From assembly GCA_905178155.1 (NCBI GenBank), contig CAJINV010000003.1:822784-886783 (forward strand): 64,000 nt of DNA, written 5' to 3'. Of the stretch, positions 44,318 to 55,644 are shown piece by piece. The notes beneath the pieces were generated by a model. That model searched no databases, was not told where the DNA came from, and was given only the letters and a program-made list of their open reading frames with translations. Position 1 is the stretch's first letter, and each line of letters starts with the position of its first letter. This DNA comes from Amoebophrya sp. A120. Taxonomy: Eukaryota; Sar; Dinophyceae; Syndiniales; Amoebophryaceae. Made by a program: the position numbers and the translations under genes.

Positions 44318-47300
44318 ATGCGGCCTACTCAACATCGTCATCCCTGTGCAGCTTCAAGTTCTTTGTCTTTCCGTGCTGCCGGTCTCGTGGTTTTGTTTTT
44401 CAGTGGTGTTTTCGTCCAGCTTTTGTTTATTTGCCCCGTCACTGTGCTTGCAGACGAAGTACACGTGGAGCAGCAGCGGGTTCTTGATGCCAGCTGCCGT
44501 GACCACCCCGGAATTCCGCCACCGCCACACAGGAACTGGAACGAATTGTACAAGGATGTCGTCGCTTTCAATCAGACGTATCTCTTCGACGGCGGGGGCG
44601 CCGGGGGAAAAAAGCCACCCGGTACTAGCGCCGCTGATGAACAACCTGTGTCGTCGCTGCGAGAGTTGAATCGCTTCGTCTTGTCGCGGGAGGACATTTT
44701 CCACGGATTTCCGAGTGTCGCCGCTGCGAAAAGGTTCAACCTGACTCGGCATCGAAAAGCAGAGCACGATGGAGAAAAATCTCTTCATGAACAGAAAGAC
44801 AGTGATGTGGATATGAATACCAGTACAACTTCTTCTACGCGGGTACTCCACCCGAACGTGTTTCCGGGCACCTACACCTACTGGGAGTCGAGGTTTCTGC
44901 CCCTGTACGAGCTGGCAGAGACCATTAGCTGTATCAACTGCAAAAATATCTGGGTCTGGAAAGTTAGAACTTGTGATGCTAGCTTTGGACTCTAGAAAAA
45001 TCTGTATTGCATCCCCAGCAAGAGGAGTCCAGTTTCTGCTACGCGGGGAGGCCATTTGTCATGCGCAATAGGCATCAAGAAGCGCTCAGAAAATCTGTGA
45101 TGCCAGGGAAGACATCACAGACGTCACGGGCCATGTAAAATCTGCATGACAAGTTCGCATCCTTCCAGACCCAGACATATTTACAGTTGATAAGCTGCGT
45201 GTTCGCTCGATTGTGTGTCCGGCTGATCATGGCAATTTTGCTATCCTGAGTAAAAACGTATCCACACCAGAGCTGTAATGCAGATTTGCAAAGAGAGGAA
45301 GACTTGTAATGCGCATCCCCATGAGAGCCATTTCCAATCGTGTTTTGGGATTTGTGATGCTGTGAACAGGATGAGCAGACGAATCTGTGATGCGGCTGCA
45401 CTTGCTAACCCGCACTACACTGCATAGTGCAACTTGTCATGCGTGACTCACAAAACTCCTAGGTTTGTGTTGCAAAATCCCCATCCTGACTCTGGTGTGG
45501 CTACGTTTTTACTCAGGATATTTGCGGCGCGACCGCGCGGAGGTTGAAGGCGTGCTGCAGCGGTTAAAGGACGACGTGGTGTGGAACGAAATCACTTTTA
45601 GTCCGTGGCCGGTCATGCATCTGCTCTACAAAGCGCAGGTGGCCACCGCCACCCTCCGCAGCCCCCGGGAGCCAAGGCTTTTAACCCTCGCAACGGAGCG
45701 CGCGACCAGAAAAGGAGCTGGCAAGGTTTTGGCAGATGCAGCCGCCGAAGGAGGGGGAGGTGATGGAGAGCGATCAGATCAAGAGCCCGATAAAATTTCA
45801 GGCACAGACAGAAGAAATACGGAGGAACTTGTCGCCGGAGCTGCTTTGTCCTTTCACGACAGTCCTGTCGTCGTCGAAGAGGCAGCGGCAGACTCACCTT
45901 CTGTTACCTCTAGTATCTCTACCGCGGAGGCTGTGGACGAAGATCTCGAGTCATTCGAGACGGTACTTTCCTCACGTCGGTCCCTGGCCGGTCTGATCGC
46001 CACGAAAGTTGACAACTGTTTTGCAGTGTCTGGGCAAAGCTGGCTGCGGCGCGAAAGCGATTTCGGCAGCTACGCGGCGAAGTTCCGCGATATATTTCCA
46101 CCGATAGGTGGTGCAGACACAGATAGACAAGCTACAAATAGTGAAACGAGATCAGGTCGTTCCTCTTCCTCTTTCTACGCCGGGCTCGCCTCCGACTTCC
46201 TGCTCAGTGTGCACAGCTGGTTCACTTCCGAAACGACATCAAAAGATGAGCCCAGCAAAGCTAAGGCCCGCACTATGCCGTTTCCGTTTTTTGACACGCA
46301 CCAGTTCTTCCGCCGGTTAGTTGGGGACTTCTGTCTCGAATACTTGTACACCTACGCGCTGATTCAGATGGCGATGCACGTGGAATTTACGAATGTGACC
46401 CCCGGGTTCGTGCTGCGCTGGGTCCAGCGGCTCCTGCACTACCCGAACCTTGCCGGCGTCGACGGGCTCTTCAGCAACACCGACAACGTGGCCCTGCACA
46501 AGGACGACGAGCTCCTGCTCCCGTGGGAGGGGGAGGAGGACGAAGAGGATGTCATAAGCGCCATCGGTTCCGCCACGAGCGGCAATGCGAAGTTCTTCCG
46601 CATGCTCGCCGCGGTGTCCAACGCTGCAGGAAAAAAAGACGACTCGAACAGTACTGCTTCCTCGTCGTCAACCGCAGCCGCGACAGAGTCCACCTCTGGG
46701 CGAGTGGAGTATGTCAAGTACGGTGTAAAGCACGCACTTCCCTGCATGCGCCGAACTCGTAGTACTGGGAACACAGGAGCGTCAGGACGAAGATCTACTT
46801 CACCGGGCGACGCGTCCAGTGGTAGTGTGGCGGACGACGAAAAATATTTTATAGAAGGAGAAACGGTGATCATCCGACATGATCATGGACCGAAGAAAAA
46901 TCGCAGCGTACCCTCGTGGAAAGGGTGTTTTTTTTCCGGGCCGCGCCCCGGCCGAGGTAAGAGCGCTCGACGACCAAAACGCGTGGGCGCTCGTGGCCAG
47001 ACGGGGAGAGTGGTTTCATGCGTCCAGCAACCATGAAAACTAAGCACCTGGGGCCCCCAAAGCGTCCGGCCATTGTCGGCCTTTCCCATCTCCAGCACTG
47101 CTCGCATAATGTGCGCAGTGAACACTGCCACACTCTGCGAAAAGCTGCGCCATTTTTTCGGTCCGTTAAAAAACAAACCCGCTCCGCGAGGGTGTGCTGC
47201 GATTTTTCTTTGGTAGATGATCACTGTCGGCGATCGCCATTTCTCCTTCTATATATTTCGAGGACGAGTTTTTCTTCGCGCTGCGGCGCTACGTCGCGGG

Positions 47301-50300
47301 CGCGTACGGTAGCAGTCTGGGCTATTTTTACTCGGTCGAGCTCCACTACTGGCTGGCCAAGCTCACGGAAAAGGAGTTTCGCATGAAGCTGGGGGGTGTG
47401 GACGTCGCCGCGTACTTTGACGCGCCTAACCGGGTCGTGGTGGATTCCTTGGGAGCGGAACAGGATCAAGACCAACTGACTTCTGCTGAACAAGTGGTTG
47501 TATCATCTGGCACGACTCCTACTTCCAAATCCACAACATCAAATTCGACTGTTCTAACGAGGCTTGAAGTAGAACAAGACGATGCACAAAGTGGTGAAAA
47601 AGATGAACAAATGGTCGAGGTTGTACAAGAGGAGCAATTTTCGGATCAGGAGCGGTCTGCCCTCCAAAAACTGCTGAAGGGCATACACGACCTGTGCGAA
47701 GCCTTTGGGCTCCCGTACGTGCTGGCGCAAGGCACCTTGCTCGGGTCTATGCGGCACCACGGTCTGATTCCATGGACGGGCGACGCCGAAATCGGTGTTG
47801 ATTACAGCTACATGCCATTTTTTTTCGTTCTTGCACTCCTACAATCCAGTCACTTCGCCCGTTTGTCGTTTCTGCACGCGGAGTTGCAGCTTTATCTGCT
47901 GGGTGGCGAACGGCAAGCGCAGGAGGACCACACGCGCACGCCTCCTGAAGATGAAAGGTTCCGAAATAGTCTTGTGGTGTACAAAGCGTACTACAAGCAG
48001 TTGCTCGAAGCTGGTGCAGCAGCTGTGCCGGGGAACAAAAAGTTCTACTCGAGGACACCAGCAGGTACTACCCCACTTTCAACAGCGAAGACGGAATCCC
48101 AGTCACAGTTCTTGGCGCAGCGCTACCGCCTTGCGTCAATTCGTGGTCCAGCTGCACGACGGCTCATCATGAACGATCGTGAAAATAGAGCCAAAAATTA
48201 CGATTCAGACAACCCCAAGAACGGCGTCGGAAATGGTGCAGCTTCAACTGAACAGGCTCCGGCAGCAGTTCTTGTTTTGCCGAAAAAATCCAATTTTGAG
48301 TGGTTTGCGGGTGCTCGTGGACGGCTGCAAAAAGCGTTCGACATTTTTCACGCGCGCCACCAAGTTTTCTCGCTCTTCGTGTCGCGACCCTTCGCCCCCA
48401 AATTTTTCTACAAGGACCTACTGGTGGAGCTCGAAGAACTCGAAACAAGTCGAAACATGCACGCAGCTGATCCGTCAAAACAAAAACCTGCAACCTCTAC
48501 TGAAAGTAGAAACGCCGTGGCAGATGAACAAGACGGCGCAGCGACCATTTCCTTACCAAGCTTCCCAGATAGGGTGGATCTTTCCACGGCCACTGTAAAT
48601 CAGTTGATCCGCGAGAAGAGTGCGAATACCGAGCAACACCAGCTCTCGACGGACGTGTCGGGATTTTATCACCGCTACCCCTACCTGGACGTGATGCCCA
48701 CCTATTTCCACGAGGCGACTGCGGTGGTTGGGTACACCTCGTTCATGTGGGGGTACCGCTTTCCGTTCACCTTTACGCTCTGCAAAAGTACCGCACTCGT
48801 ATATATAATTGCGGTCACCCATGACAGATCTGGCGTCTTAGCTAATTCAGCATTACAAATACCATTTTTCCTACTTCTCGACAAATTATGTGTGATGCTA
48901 TTTCTACTTAGTGTGATACTTTGTTTTGCAGTGCACAGCCTGGGTCTACCCGCGCAAGACCGTGTTCGTGGAAAACGTAGGGCCGATGTGGGCGTGGAGT
49001 CGCAGCTTCCGCGTGCTCCGCGTCAAATACGACCGTGGCGCCATGTATGGATGTGTCAGAGTTGAAATCGACAAAGTTGAAATAGTTTGTCATGCATAAA
49101 ACGGATACCAGTTAGACCTACAGTTTGTTGTCGGTGCATGACAAATTTCCCCGGTCCTGGAAAAGAGTCTGTCATGCGGTTTAGGGCAAAAGAGCTGCCT
49201 TCTGTCATGCTAGTTAGCAGTCCAACTTTTGACCCTTACCAGGACTATAATCTGCCTCCCGTGGGTCCTCTGCAATAGAGTCACTTTTTGTATCGCATTT
49301 TATGCATTACAAATTTTTTCAACTTTGAAGATTTCAAACCTGACGCTTCCATACCATGAACCTGAATTCGGACCCGATGAAAACCTGCGTCGGGCACCAC
49401 TTGTATGCATTGCTAAAGTGTCTGGTTCTGGAAGCTTGTGATGCTGGGTGGCGTATCATGGGGAGGCCGCAAGTGCTGGCTCAGCATGACAAGTTTCTGA
49501 GCTTCTAGGTGTTGCCTACTCTGCATGACAGACTGCGTTTCTGCATGACAGAAAAGTGTGGCCACTCTAACTCTTGGGCAACGTGCATGACAGATTTAAG
49601 AGTCATGCCAGACAACCATGACAAACATGCACTCTTCCACTCTCAGACATTTTTGCATTTGATAACTTGTCGCACAAAACGATGGTGTCCACGGGGGATG
49701 TGCTACCCAAAAAAATGAACTGCTCCGATGTCCCCGGGCTCCCCGTGGCCGTGCCCTTCGCCAGCCCGGTTGCTGCCCGCACTGAAATGGCAAACGTCTT
49801 GCGCGGACGCGCGACTACTGACCACCTTGCTTTCTTGGATCGCGTGCTCGCGGTCGTGAAAATGGACCGACCGGCGGTCAAGGCGATTGGCTGGCTCTTT
49901 TCCCGCTGCGACACGCTACGGACGCGCCAGCGAGCTGGACAGCGGGCGACATCCACGAAGGACGACGGCGGGGAGGTTTCCGCAAGTGTAGGCGGTACAG
50001 GCCAAAAGGCGACGGACTTTCTCATTCACTACCAGCTCTGCTTCTTCGACCTTGTTGGTTTCCGGACAACTTCCACCAGAATTGCGAACCAAGATGAAGT
50101 GCCGGGCCCCGCTCATCAGACCGAGTCGGGATTGCAGAAGATGTTGACACCAACACCATTATCGGTGGAGCAGGTTGCTTCATCAAATTGCACGAGTTCT
50201 TGTGCTGGACAGCAAAATAGTCTTGAAGTTCGGTTCGGTCGCGTAGCTCAAGACGCGCCGTACTTCGTGACCAACCTCGACCTACTTCGCGCTCATCAGA

Positions 50301-50692
50301 CGCTTCTGGCTGACGATGGAGAAGACGCTGGTCTTGGTGAAGATGCTGCTATTAACGCTGAAGAAAGCGCAAGCAGGATCGCGGAACTGAGTACCAGTCT
50401 TCATGAGGCGAGCGATCAGGTGACTTGCATCTTGCGACACGACGTAGATGCAGACGACCTAGATGTTGCAGCCAGAGCCACGGAAGATCATGATGGAAGA
50501 CGGAAAAGACAAAGAGTTCTTGGTCCGCAAAGGACTGCTGTGCACCACTGCACTCATGATTTTCTCTTCCACCGACGCAAAATAAGTAGGATCACAAGTT
50601 CTACTGCTGTACCAGAATGGACCGCCCCGGGAAGCGGCGGCGGGGAGAACGCTGGGTCTCTGCACGGCAGTCGGCGAACTGCGGTTCATTAA
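44318..50692 (+). CDS. LicD/fukutin-type nucleotidyl-phosphotransferase, membrane-anchored
   Basis: Exons 44318-44931, 45198-45241, 45526-46849, 47259-48773, 48943-49045, 49359-49403, 49670-50692 join to 4668 nt (1555 residues). The N-terminus has a hydrophobic segment (GLVVLFFSGVFVQLLFICPV, ~25-45), a signal anchor for the ER/Golgi. NWNELYKDVVAFNQTYLF and other NxT/S sites suggest a lumenal body. LicD signature: DLCEAFGLPYVLAQGTLLGS then RHHGLIPWTGDAEIG near residues 805-835. PYLDVMPTYF and KTVFVENVGPMWAW follow. LicD-family enzymes transfer phosphocholine or ribitol-phosphate to glycans. The usual acidic D-D-D-D cluster is here TGDAE, so activity is uncertain. The ~660-residue N-terminal half is unrecognised. 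The last ~70 residues are low quality; a different frame from about 50490 reads more smoothly. All six introns are TIR elements. Confidence 0.75.
44932..45192 (+). mobile_element. Introner, family A
   Basis: 261 bp. TATCAACTGCAAAAATATC to ATATTTACAGTTGATA. Exact repeat AGCTG. Phase 2. Confidence 0.93.
45242..45520 (+). mobile_element. Introner, family F
   Basis: 279 bp. TATCCTGAGTAAAAACGT to ACGTTTTTACTCAGGATA, arms continuing through CCACACCAGAG / CTCTGGTGTGG. Exact repeat TTTGC. It lies only 44 nt of exon after the preceding element. Confidence 0.94.
46850..47253 (+). mobile_element. Introner, family L (long TIRs)
   Basis: 404 bp. Ends TATAGAAGGAGAAACGG / CCATTTCTCCTTCTATA. The arms remain alignable for about 90-95 bp (shared inner AAGAAAAATCGCAGC). 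Exact repeat TATTT. Removal gives DDEKYFEDEFFF in frame. It lacks the TTTGTNATGC motif of the common families. Confidence 0.9.
48774..48937 (+). mobile_element. Introner, family B (degenerate)
   Basis: 164 bp. TACGCTCTGCAAAAGTACCG to ACTTTGTTTTGCAGTGCACA, both ends mutated from TATG / CATA. Flanks ACCTT / GCCTG (3 of 5). The frame resumes as FTLVYPRKT. Confidence 0.78.
49046..49353 (+). mobile_element. Introner, family C
   Basis: 308 bp. TATGGATGTGTCAGAGTTG to CCTGACGCTTCCATA. Exact repeat CCATG. Phase 1. Confidence 0.92.
49404..49664 (+). mobile_element. Introner, family A
   Basis: 261 bp. TATGCATTGCTAAAGTG to TTTTTGCATTTGATA. Exact repeat ACTTG. Its interior closely resembles that of 1124-1378. 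Confidence 0.91.
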
Positions 50693-51306
50693 AGTGCAAT
50701 CGACTTCTTGCATCTTTCCTTGGAGCAGCAGCTGCACTTTTTTGCTGCGTTTCTGTTCATCTTCAGCTCGCTCGCAGGCCATAAAAACGAAAACATTCGG
50801 AGGTGAGCGCAAAGATGAACCAGAGCCCGCCGCTGTCATTTCGAGGACCTGCTAGTGGTGCTCCTGGGTGGGCGTGCCTTCACAAGGAGGACCGCATTTT
50901 TTTATATACACTTACTGATTAGAGTTAGACACGACCGAGGTAAATAATCACTAAGCGTCTGAGCAGATAGAAGCAGGAGATGAGTGAGATACGATAGCAA
51001 CATCCGACAAGAGAGACGCTGTTTATGGACCAGTGAGTAGTACGCGGATCATTTCTCACGTGGAGCAGGCAGGCTTACCTGTGACAGATCCTTGCGCTCT
51101 GTGTCAGTGTTGCGCGGCTTCTTGACTTATTTATCAGTGTTGTGGTTCAAGAATTTCTGCAGTCGTTTAGACTCTGACTCGCTTGTGGAAAGGGTGAGTA
51201 AATAAGGTCGGTCCGCTTCTTGAGGAGATCATTTCTAAAAAGCCCTACGGCCGTGTGGTGCATCACCGGATAATTTTGGAAGTAATCGCGGTCGACATCG
51301 TCGAAG
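50693..51306. other. Intergenic, nothing recognised
   Basis: Spacer between the LicD-type and HIR genes. No repeats or reading frames worth calling. Confidence 0.5.
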
Positions 51307-53552
51307 ATGGGGAACCATCCTTGCTGCTGCCAAACCGTCGCGAACGATCGCATCGCGGTCATGGCAAGATGCGGAAAATTTGACAAGCTGGCGTACACGA
51401 AATACCTATACCTTTTGTTATTCTTTCACCGCTTACTTTGGCATCAGTTTTGAAAAGTTTGATGAGTTGTTCTGTGCCATAGCCATTGGCAAGATCTTCG
51501 ACATAATCCATTTCCAGCACATCATTTAAGACGTAAACAAAACCACGCCACCAGGCATCCGGGTTTGTTGCTCGTCCCCTGCCCGTGTATCTGTGTGCGG
51601 ATCGGGGAAGTGAGTACGCGGCTGCAGGAGACCATCGTGCGGTGTGAGACCAAAACGAAGGACAACGTTTTCGTGAACATGGAAGTGTCCATCCAGTACG
51701 AAATTCTCCGCGACAAGGTGTACGACGCCTTCTACCGGCTGTCGGAGCCCCACGTGCAGATCAGTTCCTACGTCTTTGACGTGGTGCGGGCGGCCGTGCC
51801 CTTGCTTCTCATCGACGACGTTTTCGAGCAAAAGGAAGAAATCGCAAACCAGATCAAAGGCAGGCTCAGTGTGGTACTTACTTTCTTTTCAACACGGTTT
51901 CTATCAGGACAAGGACACTTCATGTTTTCTTGGCATTTTAATGCTTCGTGTTGTATGTCTATGACTATGTCGCCTGATATATTCGTTTTCGTTTCCTGTA
52001 TGGCTATGGTAGAAGAAGGAGTGGATGACCCCGGTTATTCTGGTAGTTGTGGCACCTTCTTTCTCTCATGCTGCGAGGTCGACTTCGGAGTCACAGTCAA
52101 CAGAGAGACAAACCTTAACCTGGGCAGCAAAGTAATACAGGTCATGAGCAGTTTCGGATTCAACATAGTGCAAGCCCTGGTTACCGACATCTCGCCTAAC
52201 TTGAAAGTCAAGGATATGGCGTTCTCAAATGTTACATTCTCAACTGTTACACGATTTGTCATGCAAAATGACCATGATCCGCAAGACGATCAAGCTGCTT
52301 CGCATGACAAATCATCGAATGGCTAAACAGCATCTAAATCTGTGCCAAATTTGTGATGCAAGACAGACTTGCAAGCTTTCCCCTTTCCCTATCCCTATTG
52401 CTGTTTTTGCATGACAAATCCATGTAACTACAGTTGAGAATGTAACAGTTGAGAACGCCATAAAGGACGCCATGAATGAGATCAACGCCGCCTTCCGCTC
52501 AAAGCAGGCAGCAAAAGAAAAAGCAGAAGCCGACAAAATCGTCTTGGTATAGTAATTTACTTCAAATTTTCGCAACAAGAAATCGTACATGCACTGCTAA
52601 ACTTTCGATGGTTCCCCCGGAGTTGTGTTTTCTTTGTGTCGATGAAGTTTGTTTCTGTCTCTGTACCCTGTAGTGGGTCCCTTGTGCCATGGAGCGATAA
52701 ATCGACCCGTGAAGATGATCATTCACGAAAGGCAGCAACTAAGCGCAAGTGCCGAATTTCAATTTTTATTTTCTTTGTGTCAGGTGAAACAAGCGGAAGC
52801 TGATGCCGAGAGCAAGTACCTGCAGGGCACGGGTATCGCAAAGCAAAGGAAAGCAATCGTGGACGGGCTCCGTGACTCGGTCGACTCCTTCACGACGACG
52901 GTGGGGGGGATGGCCGCCAAAGACGTCTTGGAGCTTGTGCTTGTCACACAGTATTTCCTTCTGTTTACTTCGTCAGCAGGCGCCCAGTTTGTGATGCTAT
53001 TTCTCCTTTATCGCTCTGCTGAACAAGAAGCGAGCCAGATCGTGAAGAACAGTCAGAACTCATAGTACTTCTCAGTAAAACAAAAAATGCTACATTCATC
53101 AATCGCGACACGGCATCTTCAGGTACTTCGATACCATGAAGGACATTGGATGTAGCTCACAATCCAAAACCATCTGTAAGAAAAGAATCACATCGCGTCT
53201 TTCCCCTCCGTTCGGTAAAATGTCGACTCGAGAAGTTTGCAATCACTTATAGTTTATCGTCTGCTCGTCTTTTGCTGGTGCATATGATATGACTGCTTTT
53301 GCATTCTGCACGGAGAAAACACGAACTTGAGAAGGAAAAATAAAGAACCTTCGAATAGATAAGGTGAAATCTAAATCAAATAAAATGGAGGACAGTACTA
53401 CTACTAATTAGCAGTAGTGTGCGTTAGCCGTTATGGGAGGACTGACAGATCTTCCTGCCATACTGATCGTGCCGAACAACCCCGGGGCCATTACAGACAT
53501 CACGGAGGAGATAAGGACTGGATTCATGCAAGGACAGGCCGGGAACGTGTAG
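51307..53552 (+). CDS. HIR-type SPFH (prohibitin/stomatin-like) membrane microdomain protein
   Basis: Exons 51307-51392, 51555-51870, 52141-52214, 52468-52546, 52784-52950, 53123-53175, 53428-53552 join to exactly 900 nt (299 residues), close to plant HIR proteins (about 285). The start is secure: MGNHPCCCQTV carries an N-myristoylation signal (MGN) and clustered palmitoylatable Cys. The SPFH core shows VRCETKTKDNVFVNMEVSIQ, YDAFYRLSEPHVQISSYVFD, IDDVFEQKEEIANQIKGRL and FGFNIVQALVTDISP. The C-terminal coiled region has KAEADKIV, QAEADAESKYLQGTGIAKQR and VLELVLVTQYFDTMKDIG. It ends VPNNPGAITDITEEIRTGFM. HIR proteins oligomerise at the inner face of the plasma membrane. Five introns are GT-AG and one is an introner. 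The acceptor of the last exon (CGTTAG) was chosen because only it keeps frame. Confidence 0.93.
52215..52462 (+). mobile_element. Introner, family E
   Basis: 248 bp. TATGGCGTTCTCAAATG to TTGAGAACGCCATA. Exact repeat AAGGA. It sits inside the conserved VTDISPN..VKDAMNEINAA stretch, which gives an independent check on the splice. Confidence 0.95.
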
Positions 53553-55644
53553 AGTCTGTAGTGTTCTACTCCAGGTGCACTAGTGCTGAGGGTCGTGATC
53601 GTGAAGCTCATGCTCAAGCACCATGCCATCTCCTGCATCGCTTGTTCCTGCAAGACTCGTCACGAAGGCACGCAGCGAAGGGGATGCCGCCGCAGAGGGG
53701 ATCGAGCACTGGAGGTTTTTTGAAGAAGCTGCATCAAGAGCACTACAATCGCAGAGCCAGGGCTTCGCTATCAAAAATCTTGATGCTTGCGGGCAGAAGA
53801 CCGATCTTCTTCGTGCCACCTTGTCCTCTGTGCGGCTACTACACCCTCATTTTTTACGTCACGGTTTTTCTTGAAACAGAAAACGAGTAGAATGGTGCGA
53901 AAAATGGTACCATGGGTAGCCAAGAGAGAGCTGAATGTGCACCAACCGAAAAGCACGAGAAAGCATGCTGCTTTCACCAAATCGAGTGTTCCTTGACAAA
54001 AAGTAAAGCTCGAGGTCTTGTGCAATCTAATACTGATCCGTTGCACGACAGGGAGCGCCAGCCGTCCTGCACTTGTTCTGCTGCAGCAACCTCCAAAAGT
54101 GCACTTAAATTTAAGTACTTCTTGTTCTCGATTTCCAAAACGCACGCGTGTTAGAAGCGTGTCGCAAACCGTGTCAGAAAACTGATCTAAGCGCATTGTA
54201 TCAAGAACCGCACGAATGGCAGTGATGATGATTTTTATTTTCGCCGCCGAGTTCACAAAAGAGAAATAGGATAGGGCCACTGGAAATCTCAATCTTTGTT
54301 TTATATCCGCGTCTGCTTCCAGCGACGATCCTGATACGACGACAAACGGGCTTTCGTACCGAAGAAAAACTCATGATCTACTTCCTCTTTGCGATGCATC
54401 ATTTTTGAGACGCTCTATCAATCGAGGTTCCTCCCGTACTAGAAGAACTACCCCGGGCTCGGAGGTGGAAAGCACAACATCTTGATCTCGTCTAGATCAA
54501 GAGAAGTACGATCCGAGAGGACGTCGTCACCAGCTCAAGCGGCAAAGGTCGTGAAGGTCTGACGACATGGAGCTTCAGAATGTCATGGGGATTCATGCGT
54601 CCCATAGATATGGTCCGCTGCCGACAGCAATTTTTCCTTTGATACTTTTTTTTTGTTGTGCTGATATAGTACCGATCTACATCTACTTGTTTCCCGCGAC
54701 TACACAAGAAATGCGTCGCATTCATGTGCATGTGCCAGAAGATCGCGATTGCCATTGCCTCAAAAACAACAATTTCCAGCGACGACCTTTAGACCTAACA
54801 TAGAAGAGAGAAATTAAGAAATAAATTGAGACTTCTTGTGAACGTGTAAGTTGTATTTCAGCAAGCTGGCTTTTTCCATTCACATAAGTACTTACACAAA
54901 GAGGGAGGTAAACAGGAACTCACTCGATTTTTCATTAGCGTGCGACTCATTAATCATTTCAAAGTCTGAGTATATGATAAAGTTTTTTATGGAATCAATA
55001 GAGATATGATCCCCGTCAATGTCGTGAAGTAGCCTTCACAACATTTCTTTTTTCCTAGCGACAACAATGGATATGTGGAGCTCGCGCATCCGATTATATG
55101 TTCTTCTATTAGTGAGTGGTGCCTAGTGCATCTCAAGTCTGTGTACAGCACGCCAAGCATTTAGTTTCGAAGAAAAGATTTTTTGAAAATGATGCTTTTG
55201 AGCACTACCAACGCAACTTCGTGCTATCGCAAATAGCAAGAGACAAGCTGCAACTGGATCTGGAACTACCTAATATAAGTAATCCATAGTTCCATTTGAT
55301 TTTTTTTTTCGCGACTTGAATTTTCACTGCACTTTTACCGTTACCTAGTATAAATTTCGTTCTTATTCCCACAAAAAAAAACAAACAAACAGATTTAATG
55401 TTACGATTTTACTTTTAGCTAAACTTATCCGTATTAATATTGTATCTATCGACAAGGACAAATCACTTCTTCTCGTTTCATAAAACAAACTTAAGCTTTT
55501 GCTTGAGAATACTTAACAGCATTTCGCGCAATTACAATGGCACGAATTTTTGTGGCCTCATATTTGTAACCCTGAAGAGAGCACGCTTCCGGCTTTAAAT
55601 CGCACACTGCTGCGAGCAAGAACGGAATTGCAGATACTTTGAAA
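53553..55644. other. Intergenic, nothing firmly supported
   Basis: 2.1 kb. A 173-codon frame on the - strand (53771-54292) has no recognisable domain. The rest is AT-rich. Confidence 0.45.

Noticed and set aside
53771-54292. 173-codon - strand frame as a gene
   Set aside because: No domain, no splice or start context, composition like neighbouring spacer; also the only - strand candidate.
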